Shown in pieces: positions 11,004 to 20,014 of a stretch of DNA of 64,000 nt (position 1 is its first letter; each line of letters opens with the position of its first letter). A program made the translations under genes and the position numbers. The stretch is from positions 868,001-932,000 of the forward strand of contig NZ_BMRF01000001.1 of assembly GCF_014648495.1 (NCBI RefSeq), in the 5' to 3' direction. Under the pieces are notes generated by a model. It searched no databases. It was given only the letters and a program-made list of their open reading frames with translations, and was not told the DNA's origin. Source of the DNA: Actinomadura cremea (GTDB lineage: Bacteria > Actinomycetota > Actinomycetes > Streptosporangiales > Streptosporangiaceae).

Positions 11004-11804
11004 ATGGCGCTCTCACTCGACACCATCACTATCGGTGTTCCGCAAGTAGAAGCCGCACGCGCCTTCTACACGTCCGCTTTCTCGTCCACGGCCGCCGGCG
11101 ACGACCGCACCGCCGTCCTCGACCTTCACGGCACCGGACGGCTCGCCCTCCACCGGATCGACGCGCTGGCCGCCGCGTCCGGTGCGGATCCGGCGACCTC
11201 GGGTTTCCGCGGCAACGTCCTGTCGTTCATCGTCGATCGGCCCGCCGAGGTCAGGGCCCTCCTCGACGCCGCCACCGCCACGGGGGCGACGGTCGTCAAG
11301 CCGGCGAAGAAGGCGCTGTTCGGCGAGTTCACCGCCGTCTACCGGGCACCGGACGGGGCCGTCTGGAAGCTGGCGGCCGCCTCCAAGAAGGACACCGGTC
11401 CCGTCCCCGACCCGCCGGAGCCGATCGAGACCGCCGTTTACCTCGGTGTCGCCAAGCCGAAGGCGTCCAAGGCGTTCTACGAGACGCTGGGCATGAGCGT
11501 CGACCATGACTACGGCGACAAGTTCATCGACTTCGCCATCGCCGACGGCGCGTCCCGGCTGGGCCTGCTGCCGCGCAAGGCCCTCGCCAAGGACGCCGGC
11601 GTCGACGAGCACGGGGACGGCTTCTCCGGACTCGTCCTCACGCACACCGCCGCTTCACGTGCCGACGTCGACGCCCTTCTCGCGGACGCGGAATCCGCGG
11701 GCGGCCGGGTCACTTCCGCCGCCGTCCAGTCCGATCGGGGCGGCTATGCCGGGCGCTTCACCGACCCTGACGGCTACCACTGGTGCATCACCGCAGGGAC
11801 CTGA
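11004..11804 (+). CDS. Two-domain VOC/glyoxalase-like protein
   Basis: The 266-residue protein contains two VOC modules, residues about 5-125 and 137-264, each with the FYT/FYE helix and an FTxPDGxxW or YRAPDGAVWK ending. Such tandem VOC proteins fold into one pseudo-symmetric metal or ligand site. The function is unassigned. It lies 63 bp after the single-domain VOC gene and may be co-transcribed with it. The ATG at 11004 is preceded by a GGAAGA stretch. Confidence 0.75.
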   Translation: MALSLDTITIGVPQVEAARAFYTSAFSSTAAGDDRTAVLDLHGTGRLALHRIDALAAASGADPATSGFRGNVLSFIVDRPAEVRALLDAATATGATVVKPAKKALFGEFTAVYRAPDGAVWKLAAASKKDTGPVPDPPEPIETAVYLGVAKPKASKAFYETLGMSVDHDYGDKFIDFAIADGASRLGLLPRKALAKDAGVDEHGDGFSGLVLTHTAASRADVDALLADAESAGGRVTSAAVQSDRGGYAGRFTDPDGYHWCITAGT

Positions 11805-12039
11805 CCGTCCGGCCGTGGGGATGGACGCCGAGAGGCGAGCCGCTCGCCTACGGGGCGGTGATGGGCGCGATGCGGGGGCGGCCAGGCGCACGGAGTCGTC
11901 GGTGGCCAGGGCGATCGAGCGGTCCAGCCGGGCGGCGTTGAAGGGCAGCTCCGTCACCGGCACTCCCGCACCGTCCGGAACCTCCCGGATCGGCGTCACC
12001 GCCGCGCCCGGGGATCCAGCTCGGACGCACCGCCAGCAC
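11805..12039. other. Intergenic stretch with no gene I can support
   Basis: No ORF here looks real. On the minus strand, about 11880-12000, a short open piece (TPIREVPDGAGVPVTELPFN, then ARLDRSIALATDDSVRLA) reads like protein sequence. It has no recognisable domain, start or end and may be another remnant. Confidence 0.3.
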
Positions 12040-12079
12040 GGAACAGGCCCAGCCGCTCATCTGCGGCTGGGCCTGTTCC
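12040..12079 (-). terminator. Strong hairpin terminator downstream of tRNA-Leu
   Basis: Seventeen-base perfectly complementary arms (12040-12056 and 12063-12079, GGAACAGGCCCAGCCGC and complement) enclose a 6-base loop. It lies 39 bp past the tRNA 3' end on the minus strand, without a T-tract. It could also stop transcripts coming from the VOC gene. Confidence 0.75.
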
Positions 12080-12117
12080 ATCACTATGAAGGGAGGGCTT
12101 TCGTCACTACCCTCAAG

Positions 12118-12200
12118 TGGGCGAGGAGGGATTTGAACCCTCACATCCTCTCGGACACACGGACCTGAACCGTGCGCGTCTGCCGTTCCGCCACTCGCCC
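12118..12200 (-). tRNA. tRNA-Leu (anticodon CAG)
   Basis: On the minus strand the 83-nt sequence folds as a class II tRNA. The acceptor arms are GGGCGAG (12200-12194) and CTCGCCC (12125-12119), with discriminator A at 12118. The anticodon stem CACGG/CCGTG flanks loop TTCAGGT with anticodon CAG. A long variable arm precedes the T arm GAGGG-TTCAAAT-CCCTC. CCA is not encoded. A tRNA-Leu next to fhaA is also found in mycobacteria. There is no sign of an integrated element at its 3' end. Confidence 0.93.
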
Positions 12201-12328
12201 GCGAGTGTCGACCCGTCTCCGGGTGCTCGAAAAGGCTAGCACGTACGGAGCAGTGCTCCGGCAACTCGATACTTCGTACGAACCTTTGCACCGATACGAT
12301 CGTCTACCAGTGGGGAAGGGAGGTGCCC

Positions 12329-13081
12329 GTGGGTGTCATTCAGCGCTTCGAGCGACGGCTCGAGGGCATGGTCGAAGGGGCCTTCGCCCGTGCCTTCAAG
12401 TCTGAGCTGCAGCCGGTCGAGGTGGCCAGTGCTGTGCAGCGCGAGATGGACGATCGGGCGGCGATCGTGGCGCAGGGCCGCACGCTGGTTCCGAACGACT
12501 TCGTGGTCGACATCTCTCAGCAGGACGGGCAGCGGCTGCAGGTCTACGCGGACAGCCTGAGCCAGGAGCTGGCGAACCTGGCCCGGGAGTACGCGAAGGA
12601 GCAGGGGTACTCCTTCGTGGGTCCGGTGCGCGTCCGGTTCGAGAACACTGACGACCTGGCCACGGGCATGTTCCGGATCCGGTCGGGTGTGATCAGGGGT
12701 TCGACGGTCGAGGGCGGGGAGATCCGCCAGTCGCCGACCAACGTGCCGCAGGGCGGCGGCGGGGCCTTCGGCGGGCATCCGCGGCTGCTGGTGACGACGG
12801 CGGTGGAGGGTGCCGACGCCACCCAGCGGACGTACGAGGTGAACACGCCCGTCACGCTGCTGGGCCGCGGCACCGACTGCGATCTGCGTCTTGTCGATCC
12901 GGGCGTATCACGGCACCATGCCGAGATCCGCGTAGAAGGTCCCGAAATCGTGCTCGTGGATCTAGGGTCGACCAACGGCTCCTTCGTGAACGGCCAGCCG
13001 ATCCGGCGCGTGACGCTGGTCGACGGGTCCCGGGTCACGATGGGCCGGACCACACTTGTGTTCCGCCGCGATAGGGAGTAA
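12329..13081 (+). CDS. fhaA: FHA-domain protein FhaA
   Basis: FhaA is a phosphothreonine-binding partner of PknB-type kinases and cell-wall proteins. The 250-residue protein has the N-terminal DUF3662 domain (GVIQRFERRLEGMVEGAFAR, FKSELQPVEVASAVQREMDD). A linker and a C-terminal FHA domain at about 155-245 follow, with the signature GRGTDCDLRLVDPGVSRHHA and LGSTNGSFVNG (Arg, Ser-x-x-His and Asn-Gly phosphopeptide contacts). I choose GTG 12329 over GTG 12323 because the GGGAGG ending at 12323 then has proper spacing and homologues begin MGV-x-x-RFE. It is the first gene of the fhaA-fhaB-pstP-rodA-pbpA-pknA-pknB operon. The linker is much shorter than in mycobacterial FhaA. Confidence 0.93.
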   Translation: MGVIQRFERRLEGMVEGAFARAFKSELQPVEVASAVQREMDDRAAIVAQGRTLVPNDFVVDISQQDGQRLQVYADSLSQELANLAREYAKEQGYSFVGPVRVRFENTDDLATGMFRIRSGVIRGSTVEGGEIRQSPTNVPQGGGGAFGGHPRLLVTTAVEGADATQRTYEVNTPVTLLGRGTDCDLRLVDPGVSRHHAEIRVEGPEIVLVDLGSTNGSFVNGQPIRRVTLVDGSRVTMGRTTLVFRRDRE

Positions 13082-13092
13082 CCCCGACTCCG

Positions 13093-13599
13093 ATGTCCCC
13101 ATTCACCCTCACGCTGATCAAGCTGGCGTTCCTCGCGGTGCTCTGGCTCTTCGTCATCGCGGCCGTCGGTGTGATCAGGGCCGACCTGTTCGGCTCGAAG
13201 GCCGCCACGCGCGCGGCCTCGCGCGCCTCGTCGCCGCGCCCGCAGAAGGCGGCGGCGCGTCCGCCGCGCGCACCGCAGCCGCCGCCGCAGGCCGGCGCCC
13301 AGCAGGGGGCGCCGACGAAACTCGTCGTCGTGCAGGGCGAACGGGCGGGAACCGTCATCGACCTCACCGGGGTGCCCATCACCATCGGGCGGGCGAACAA
13401 CTCCACGCTGGTCGTTACCGACGACTACGCTTCGACCACGCATGCCCGAATTTACGCGCAGGATGGTCAGTGGATCGTGGAAGATCTCGGCTCGACCAAT
13501 GGGACCTACCTCGGACGCACGAAGGTGAGCCGGCCGATGCCGGTCCCGCCGGGCGTCCCGATTCGTATCGGCAAGACCGTGATCGAGCTGCGCAAATGA
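13093..13599 (+). CDS. fhaB: Membrane-anchored FHA protein FhaB (FipA)
   Basis: The 168-residue protein has one N-terminal TM helix (TLIKLAFLAVLWLFVIAAVG, about residues 6-26), a basic/proline-rich linker and a C-terminal FHA domain (GRANNSTLVVTDDYASTTHA, LGSTNGTYLGRTKV). In this family FHA domains recruit phosphorylated division and cell-wall proteins such as FtsZ/FtsQ to the membrane. It starts 11 bp after fhaA and its stop overlaps the pstP ATG as ATGA, indicating translational coupling. Confidence 0.93.
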   Translation: MSPFTLTLIKLAFLAVLWLFVIAAVGVIRADLFGSKAATRAASRASSPRPQKAAARPPRAPQPPPQAGAQQGAPTKLVVVQGERAGTVIDLTGVPITIGRANNSTLVVTDDYASTTHARIYAQDGQWIVEDLGSTNGTYLGRTKVSRPMPVPPGVPIRIGKTVIELRK

Positions 13600-15209
13600 C
13601 TCTGGGAATCCGCTACGCCGCGCGCTCCGACGTCGGCATGCTGCGCGAGGGCAACGAGGACTCGGCGTACGCGGGCGCGCATCTGCTCGCGGTGGCCGAC
13701 GGGATGGGCGGGCACGTCGGCGGGGAGATCGCCAGTGCCGCGGCCATCGACGCGCTGCGCCGCCTCGACAAGGACCTGCCGGCGAACGAGCTGCTGGCGG
13801 CGCTGGAGCACACCGTCAAGGCGGCCAACGACAACCTGCACCGGATCGTGGAGTCCGATCCGGCGCTGCAGGGCATGGGCACGACGCTGACGGCGATGCT
13901 GTGGGCGGGCGACCAGGTGGCGCTCGTCCACATCGGCGACTCGCGGGCTTACCTGCTGCGGGACGGCAGCCTGTTCCAGATCACGCACGACCACACGCTC
14001 GTGCAGTCGCTGGTGGACGAGGGGCGCATCAGCCCGGACGAGGCCGCGTCGCACCCGCAGCGGTCGCTGCTGCTGCGGGCGCTGGACGGGCGCGGCGAGG
14101 TCGACCCCGACCTGTCGCTGCGCGAGGCGCAGGCCGGCGACCGGTACCTGCTGTGCTCGGACGGCCTGTCGGGCGTCGTCACCGCGGAGACGATCTTCCA
14201 GGTGCTGACGGACGTGGACGAGCCGGACCAGGCCGTCCGCCAGCTCATCGACCTCGCGAACCGGGGCGGCGGCCCGGACAACATCACGTGCGTGGTGGCG
14301 GACGTCGTCGACCTCGAGCGGCAGCCGCCGACGGGCGGGCCCGGGCAGGCGGTCGGGGCGGCGGCGACCGCGGCCCCGCCGGAGCCGCCCGGCGGCCCGG
14401 GCGCGGCACCGGGCGGTCCCGCCGACACCCCGGCCGGACGCGCCGCGCAGCTGCGCGAGACGCGCCCGCAGCCGCCGGTGGCGGTGGACGAGATGCCGCC
14501 GCCGATGGCGGCGGCCGACCCGCAGGCCGGCGACCCGATGGCCGAGCAGATGCCCGCGCCGGGCGCGATGCCGCAGGCCGCACCGGCGAAGGCGAAGCGG
14601 GGCGGCGGCGTCCGGAAATGGACATGGCTGCTGGTGGTCGCCGGTGTCGTCGTCCTCGGGATCGGGGCGGGCGGCTTCGTGCTGCTGCAGAACGTGAAGA
14701 GCGGCTACTACATCGGTGCCGAGGGCGGCAGGGTCGTGCTGTACCGGGGCACTCCGCAGGACGTGCCGGGCCTGGACCTGTCGCGCAAGGCGGTCGCGAA
14801 GCACCAGCCGAACCCGCCGATCATGCTGGAGAACCTCCCGCAGGCGCAGCGCCAGCAGGTCGAGGGGACCTACACGGTGGAGGGCCCCGGAGCCGTCGGC
14901 CAGTTGCAGAAGAGCGTGTGCAAGTTCGTGGTGACGGTGGAGTCCAAGAGGGTCGTCATCGTCAAGGGCGCCGTCGTCAACGGCGAGGTGCAGCAGAACT
15001 GCGAGCAGAAGAAGATCACCAACAGTGACGTCCCGGTCAGCGAACTCCCCATGGACGACGCGGCCGCGGTCACGGACCTGAAGCTCGTGTTCGCCGGGCA
15101 GCAGGAGGCGGAGGCGAAGCTGCAGGAGCTGGTCAACCACCGGGACGCCTGCAAGTCGAACGACCCGCAGATCCAGGGCTGTCCCGCCGACGGGGGGACG
15201 CCTCGGTGA
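13596..15209 (+). CDS. pstP: PP2C-type Ser/Thr phosphatase PstP
   Basis: PstP dephosphorylates PknA/PknB and their substrates. The 537-residue protein has a cytoplasmic PPM phosphatase domain (residues about 5-240) with the metal-binding motifs ADGMGGH (34-40), HIGDSRAYLL, CSDGLSG and GGGPDNITCVV. A Pro/Ala-rich linker follows, then a TM helix near 348-368 (WLLVVAGVVVLGIGAGGFVL) and an extracellular domain of about 165 residues with four cysteines. Mycobacterial PstP has a similar layout. Its ATG overlaps the fhaB stop and its stop overlaps the rodA GTG. Confidence 0.95.
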   Translation: MTLGIRYAARSDVGMLREGNEDSAYAGAHLLAVADGMGGHVGGEIASAAAIDALRRLDKDLPANELLAALEHTVKAANDNLHRIVESDPALQGMGTTLTAMLWAGDQVALVHIGDSRAYLLRDGSLFQITHDHTLVQSLVDEGRISPDEAASHPQRSLLLRALDGRGEVDPDLSLREAQAGDRYLLCSDGLSGVVTAETIFQVLTDVDEPDQAVRQLIDLANRGGGPDNITCVVADVVDLERQPPTGGPGQAVGAAATAAPPEPPGGPGAAPGGPADTPAGRAAQLRETRPQPPVAVDEMPPPMAAADPQAGDPMAEQMPAPGAMPQAAPAKAKRGGGVRKWTWLLVVAGVVVLGIGAGGFVLLQNVKSGYYIGAEGGRVVLYRGTPQDVPGLDLSRKAVAKHQPNPPIMLENLPQAQRQQVEGTYTVEGPGAVGQLQKSVCKFVVTVESKRVVIVKGAVVNGEVQQNCEQKKITNSDVPVSELPMDDAAAVTDLKLVFAGQQEAEAKLQELVNHRDACKSNDPQIQGCPADGGTPR

Positions 15210-16792
15210 GTTCGCTCGGGGAGCAGATCAGGGCGCGGTTGCCGTACCAGCGGCGGAACGCCGCGTCCCTGGTGCTGCTCGTCTTCGCGATGGTCCTGAC
15301 GCTGTCGGCGTTCGCGGAGGTCGGCCTCGCCCGGGACGGGAGCATCCCGGCGGGGATGTTCGGCTTCGGCGGCGGGCTGGCGGTACTGGCGGTCGCCGCG
15401 TACTTCGTGCAGATGCGGTTCGCGCCGTACGCCGACCCGGTGCTGCTCCCGCTCGCGGTCGCGCTGAACGGCGTCGGCTTCGCGATGATCTACCGGCTCG
15501 ACCTGGAGACCAGCGCCGACTGGAAACAGGCGGCGATGAACGGCGAGGTGCTCCGCGACGCCGCGAACGCGAAGGACCAGCTGATCTGGACGTTCGTCGG
15601 CATCGCGCTGTTCGTCGCGGCCCTGCTGATCATGCGGGACACCGAGAAGAGCGACGCCCCGCTGTCGTTCACGCCGAAGACCGCGCAGCGCTACACGTAC
15701 CTCATCGGGCTCGGCGCGATCATCATGCTGCTCCTGCCGATCGTCCCCGGCCTCGGGAACACGGTCAACGGCGCGCGGGTGTGGATCCAGATCCCCGGCG
15801 TCGGCGGGCTGCAGCCCGCCGAGTTCGCGAAGCTGATGATGGTCGCGTTCTTCGCCGGCTACCTGGTGAACAAGCGGCAGGCGATGTCGCTGATCGGCAA
15901 GAAGGTCGGCCCGTTCAGCTTCCCCCGCCTCCGCGACCTCGGGCCGGTCCTGGTGATCTGGTTCTTCTGCCTGGGCGTCCTGTTCGTGCAGAAGGACCTC
16001 GGTACCGCGCTGCTGTTCTTCGGCCTGTTCGTGTCGATGCTGTACATCGCGACGCAGCGGCTGTCGTGGATCATGATCGGCCTCGGGCTGCTGGCGGTCG
16101 GCGTGTTCGTCGCGATGCAGCTCCCGTTCATGGGCCACGTCGACCAGCGGATCAGCATCTGGCAGAACCCCGAGCCGTACTTCGACGGCGGCTGCCTGCT
16201 GGAGAGCGGCAAGGTCGTCCCGGTCAACCCGAACACCGAGATCTTCCAGAAGTTCGATGCCGCGGGCTCCGACGCGCCGGGCCTCGCGGCCTGCAACGAG
16301 CTGGGCGGCGCCTTCTCCGACAGCCGGCAGCTGATGATGGGGCTGTTCTCGATGGGCGAGGGCGGTGTGCTCGGCACGGGGCTCGGGCAGGGCGAGCCGT
16401 GGCGGACGCCGCTGGCGTTCAGCGACTTCATCTTCACGTCGATCGGCGAGGAGCTCGGGCTGACCGGCGTGATGGCGCTCCTGCTGATCTACGCGCTGAT
16501 CGTGCAGCGCGGCATGAAGACGGCCGTGGCGGCGCGCGACTCGTACCTGAAGATGTTCGCGGGCGGCGTCTCGTTCGTCCTCGCGCTGCAGGTGTTCGTG
16601 ATCATCGCCGGTGTCACGAAGCTGATCCCGCTGACGGGTCTGACGACGCCGTTCATGTCACAGGGCGGTTCGTCGATGATGGCGAACTGGATCCTGATCG
16701 CGATCCTGGTTCGGATGAGCCATGACGCCCGCAAGCCCGCCCCGCAGGCGATCCAGGACGAGGGCATGACCCAGATCGTGAGCACGAGGTGA
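15206..16792 (+). CDS. rodA: Peptidoglycan polymerase RodA/FtsW family (SEDS)
   Basis: SEDS proteins polymerise lipid II into glycan strands together with a cognate class B PBP, here the next gene. The 528-residue polytopic protein has the family hallmarks VNGARVWIQIPGVGGLQPAE, DLGTALLFFGLFVSMLYIAT, the large extracellular loop before GLGQGEPWRTPLAFSDFIF, and IPLTGLTTPFMSQGGSSMMA near the C-terminus. GTG 15206 overlaps the pstP TGA. It is longer than E. coli RodA (370), mainly through an N-terminal extension and the central loop, as in other actinobacteria. Confidence 0.95.
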   Translation: MSSLGEQIRARLPYQRRNAASLVLLVFAMVLTLSAFAEVGLARDGSIPAGMFGFGGGLAVLAVAAYFVQMRFAPYADPVLLPLAVALNGVGFAMIYRLDLETSADWKQAAMNGEVLRDAANAKDQLIWTFVGIALFVAALLIMRDTEKSDAPLSFTPKTAQRYTYLIGLGAIIMLLLPIVPGLGNTVNGARVWIQIPGVGGLQPAEFAKLMMVAFFAGYLVNKRQAMSLIGKKVGPFSFPRLRDLGPVLVIWFFCLGVLFVQKDLGTALLFFGLFVSMLYIATQRLSWIMIGLGLLAVGVFVAMQLPFMGHVDQRISIWQNPEPYFDGGCLLESGKVVPVNPNTEIFQKFDAAGSDAPGLAACNELGGAFSDSRQLMMGLFSMGEGGVLGTGLGQGEPWRTPLAFSDFIFTSIGEELGLTGVMALLLIYALIVQRGMKTAVAARDSYLKMFAGGVSFVLALQVFVIIAGVTKLIPLTGLTTPFMSQGGSSMMANWILIAILVRMSHDARKPAPQAIQDEGMTQIVSTR

Positions 16793-16802
16793 TCCGCCGC
16801 AC

Positions 16803-18278
16803 ATGAACATGGACAAGCCCCTCCGGCACGTGGCCATCTTCGCTCTGCTGCTGATCTTCGCGCTGATGGCCCAGGTCAACTACGTTCAGGGCAGTCAGGC
16901 CGAGGATCTGCGGACGGACGCGAACAACCCGCGCCTGTACTCCGACATCTTCAAGACGCCGCGCGGGAAGATCAGCGCGGGCGGCGAGGTGCTGGTGTCG
17001 TCCAAGGAGATCGGCGACGAGGAGTACGGCCGGGTCTACAAGGACGGCGCGGCCTTCTTCCCGGTCACCGGCTACTTCCAGGGCGGCGCCACACAGGTGG
17101 AGCGCGCGTACTCCGGGCTGCTGTCCGGGGACGACAGCCGGATCAAGAACCAGCGCTGGTTCGACACGTTCATCGGCAAGTCGGCCGAGGGCGCCGACCT
17201 GGAGCTGTCGATCGATCCGGACGCGCAGCGCACCGCGTACAAGGAGCTGCAGCAGGCGACGGCACCGGGGCGCCGCGGCGGCGCGGTGGTGATCGACGTC
17301 GAGACGGGCGCCCTCAAGGTGGCGGCGTCGTGGCCGTCGGCCGACCCGAACCAGTTCGCGAACGACCCGAGGTCGGACAAGAGCCAGGAGCGGCTGGAGC
17401 AGCTGAACAAGGGCGACGGCGTGCAGAAGCCGCTGGTCGACAACGCCCTGAGCCAGACGTTCCCGCCCGGTTCGTCCTTCAAGATCCTGATGGCGGCGCT
17501 GGGCCTCGCGGAGGGGATGGACGCCTCCACCCCGGTCGACACCAGCGACCTGATCCTGCCGGAGGGGAACACTCCGCTGCCCGACTCGCACGAGGGCGGG
17601 GCCTGCGGCGGGAGGGCGCCGCTGCGCGCGGCTTTCGTCGAGTCCTGCAATAGCTCGTTCGGGCGGATGGCGATGGAGTTCGGCATCCAGAAGATGAACA
17701 GCGAGGGCAAGCGGTTCGGTTTCGGCGAGCGTGTCGAGATCGAGCCGAACTTCTTCGCCGCCAAGAGCGCGATCCCGGTGTCGATCACCAACGCCGAGGG
17801 CGAGGAGGTCAAGACCGGCCAGGACGCGACGGCCCGGTCCGGGATCGGCCAGGAGAACGTGCAGTCCACGCCGCTGCAGATGGCGCTGGTCGCGGCGGCG
17901 GTCGCGAACGACGGCGTGATCATGAAGCCGTACGTGGTGGAGAAGGCGCGGGCGCAGGACCAGAGCGAGGTCTACAGCGCCGACCCGAGCGAGTACCAGA
18001 AGGCGATGCCCGAGGGCGACGCGAAGGCGCTCCAGGACTGGATGCGCGCCGTCGTCACCGAGGGCACCGCGGGCAACCTGCGGGGCATGAACATCGCCGG
18101 TAAGACCGGCACCGCCGAGCAGGGCGAGGGCATCCCGAACGCCCGCTGGTTCGTCGGGTTCAGCCCGATGGACGACCCGAAGTACGCCTTCGCCGTCATG
18201 ACCGAGGGCGCGGGCGCCGGCGCGACCGGCGCCGGCCCGGTGGCGGGGGCCATCATGCGACAGGTGCTGAAGCAGTGA
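16803..18278 (+). CDS. pbpA: Class B penicillin-binding protein PbpA (transpeptidase)
   Basis: This enzyme cross-links peptidoglycan and pairs with the RodA encoded upstream. The 491-residue protein has an N-terminal signal anchor (about residues 10-28), a pedestal domain, and a transpeptidase domain with the three active-site motifs S224-S-F-K227, S281-C-N283 and K434-T-G436. Length and motif spacing match actinobacterial PbpA. Its ATG lies 10 bp after rodA and its stop overlaps the pknA GTG. In mycobacteria PbpA is a PknB substrate, consistent with operon membership. Confidence 0.95.
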   Translation: MNMDKPLRHVAIFALLLIFALMAQVNYVQGSQAEDLRTDANNPRLYSDIFKTPRGKISAGGEVLVSSKEIGDEEYGRVYKDGAAFFPVTGYFQGGATQVERAYSGLLSGDDSRIKNQRWFDTFIGKSAEGADLELSIDPDAQRTAYKELQQATAPGRRGGAVVIDVETGALKVAASWPSADPNQFANDPRSDKSQERLEQLNKGDGVQKPLVDNALSQTFPPGSSFKILMAALGLAEGMDASTPVDTSDLILPEGNTPLPDSHEGGACGGRAPLRAAFVESCNSSFGRMAMEFGIQKMNSEGKRFGFGERVEIEPNFFAAKSAIPVSITNAEGEEVKTGQDATARSGIGQENVQSTPLQMALVAAAVANDGVIMKPYVVEKARAQDQSEVYSADPSEYQKAMPEGDAKALQDWMRAVVTEGTAGNLRGMNIAGKTGTAEQGEGIPNARWFVGFSPMDDPKYAFAVMTEGAGAGATGAGPVAGAIMRQVLKQ

Positions 18279-19984
18279 GTGCGGGCCTCGTCCTGAACAA
18301 CCGGTACCGGCTGCTGGAGCGGCTGGCCACCGGCGGGATGGGCGAGGTCTGGCGGGCCCGCGACGAGCAGCTCGGCCGGGACGTCGCGGTGAAGCTGCTG
18401 CGCGTCGAGCTGGACGACGACGCGCGGGCGCGCTGGCGGTTCGAGGCCGAGGGGCGGTTCGCGGCGGCCCTGCAGCACGACGGGATCGCGCAGGCGTTCG
18501 ACTTCGGCGAGCAGCACGGCCGCACCTACCTGGTGATGGAGCTGGTGCCGGGCGAGCCGCTCGACGAGATCCTCGCACGGGACGGCGGGCTCCCACTGGA
18601 GGCCGTCCTGGACCTGCTGGTGCAGGCGGGACGGGCGCTGTCCGCCGCGCACGACGCGGAGATCGTGCACCGCGACGTCAAGCCGGCGAACCTGATGATC
18701 TCCCCGGACGGGACGCTGAAGCTGACCGACTTCGGGATCGCGCGGCGGCTCGCGGAGGCGTCGCAGACGCAGACCGGCATGGTCATGGGCACCGCGCACT
18801 ACATCTCGCCCGAGCAGGCGTCGGCCGGGGAGCTGACCCCGGCCGCGGACCTGTACTCGCTGGGCGTGGTGGCGTACGAGTGCCTGGTCGGCACGCCGCC
18901 GTTCGACGGCGCCACGCCGGTGGAGGTCGCGCTCAAGCACGTGCGGGACGCGCCTCCGCCGCTGCCCGCGCACGTCCCGGAACCGGCGCGCGCGCTCATC
19001 ATGGAGATGCTGGCGAAGGCACCGGAGGGGCGCCCGCCGACCGCCACGGCGGTGGCGGACCGGGCGCTGCGCATCCGGGCCTCCCTCAGCACCGGACGGA
19101 CGCTGCGCGTCGACGCGCCCGGGACGGCCTGGACGGGCTCGGCGCACAGCGCTTCCCGCACCGGCGCGGCCACCGGCGTGTTCGGGACGCCTCCGGCCCC
19201 ACGGACTTCCGGCCCGCAGGCGACGTCCGGTACATCCGGGACGTCTGGGACGTCTGCGACGTCCAGAACTTCCGGAACGTCTGGCACGCCCGGCACCCCC
19301 GTGGCGCCCGGCACCCCCGTGGCGTCCGGCGCGCGCAGGGCGTCGTCCGGTGCGGGCGCGAAACCGCGCGGGTCGCAGCGGCGCGGTCCGGCCCGCGCTC
19401 GGCGCCGGGCACCCGCCCGCGGCCGCCCGACTGCGTCCCAGGAGCGCCGTACGGCCCCTTTGCCGGGATTTGACGCGAGCGGCGGTGCGGATAGCCTCTC
19501 GGACGGGACAGTGCACGGGCAGCGTCGCACGGCACTGGCGTACAGCTCGATCGCCGCCGCGATCCTCGTCGGCGCCATCGTGCTCGGCACGTTCTGGGTC
19601 GGCCGAAGCGCCGACTCGGCCGACGACGGGCGCGATCCGTCCGAGACGTCGACGTTCGTTCCGGTTCGCGAGGACGAGGTCGACACGTCCGCCGCTCCCA
19701 CTCCGACGACCCCCCGGCCGACGACCCAGGACCGCAGCCCCGTGCCCACTGTCACGAAGCGCTACAGGACGCATAGGATCCCCCCGACGACGCCTGCGCC
19801 GTCCCAGTCGAGGCCGGGGCCGGGCAGCACGTCGCCGACCCACCGACCGACCACGACCACGCCCGGTGCGACTCCCACCGACACCGAGCCGACACCGTCA
19901 CCGACGGACGTCACCACGAGTCCGTCAACTCCGACCCCGGATCCCTCTGCCACCCAGGGCATGGGGCCGGGTTCGGGGAATTAA
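18275..19984 (+). CDS. pknA: Transmembrane Ser/Thr protein kinase PknA
   Basis: The 569-residue protein has a Hanks-type kinase domain (residues about 10-270) with glycine loop LATGGMGEVW, catalytic HRDVKPANLMI, DFGIARRL and SPEQASAGELTPAADLYSLG. The juxtamembrane linker contains a repetitive Thr/Ser/Gly tract at about 310-335. One TM helix lies near 420-442 (SSIAAAILVGAIVLGTFWVG), and the outer tail is Thr/Pro-rich, with no PASTA repeats. That is PknA rather than PknB architecture. It phosphorylates division and cell-wall proteins. The GTG start overlaps the pbpA stop. The Thr/Ser tract is a likely autophosphorylation or low-complexity region. Confidence 0.92.
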   Translation: MSAGLVLNNRYRLLERLATGGMGEVWRARDEQLGRDVAVKLLRVELDDDARARWRFEAEGRFAAALQHDGIAQAFDFGEQHGRTYLVMELVPGEPLDEILARDGGLPLEAVLDLLVQAGRALSAAHDAEIVHRDVKPANLMISPDGTLKLTDFGIARRLAEASQTQTGMVMGTAHYISPEQASAGELTPAADLYSLGVVAYECLVGTPPFDGATPVEVALKHVRDAPPPLPAHVPEPARALIMEMLAKAPEGRPPTATAVADRALRIRASLSTGRTLRVDAPGTAWTGSAHSASRTGAATGVFGTPPAPRTSGPQATSGTSGTSGTSATSRTSGTSGTPGTPVAPGTPVASGARRASSGAGAKPRGSQRRGPARARRRAPARGRPTASQERRTAPLPGFDASGGADSLSDGTVHGQRRTALAYSSIAAAILVGAIVLGTFWVGRSADSADDGRDPSETSTFVPVREDEVDTSAAPTPTTPRPTTQDRSPVPTVTKRYRTHRIPPTTPAPSQSRPGPGSTSPTHRPTTTTPGATPTDTEPTPSPTDVTTSPSTPTPDPSATQGMGPGSGN

Positions 19985-20014
19985 GGGTGTAGACGTACGA
20001 GGGAAAGTGCACAT

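Noticed and set aside
12118-12200. tRNA-Leu as an integration site of a mobile element
   Set aside because: No integrase gene and no repeat of the tRNA 3' end is seen nearby; the recombinase remnant is 10 kb away and of a transposon-like type.
12323-12325. Upstream GTG as fhaA start
   Set aside because: It overlaps the GGGAGG ribosome site; GTG 12329 has correct spacing and matches the family N-terminus.
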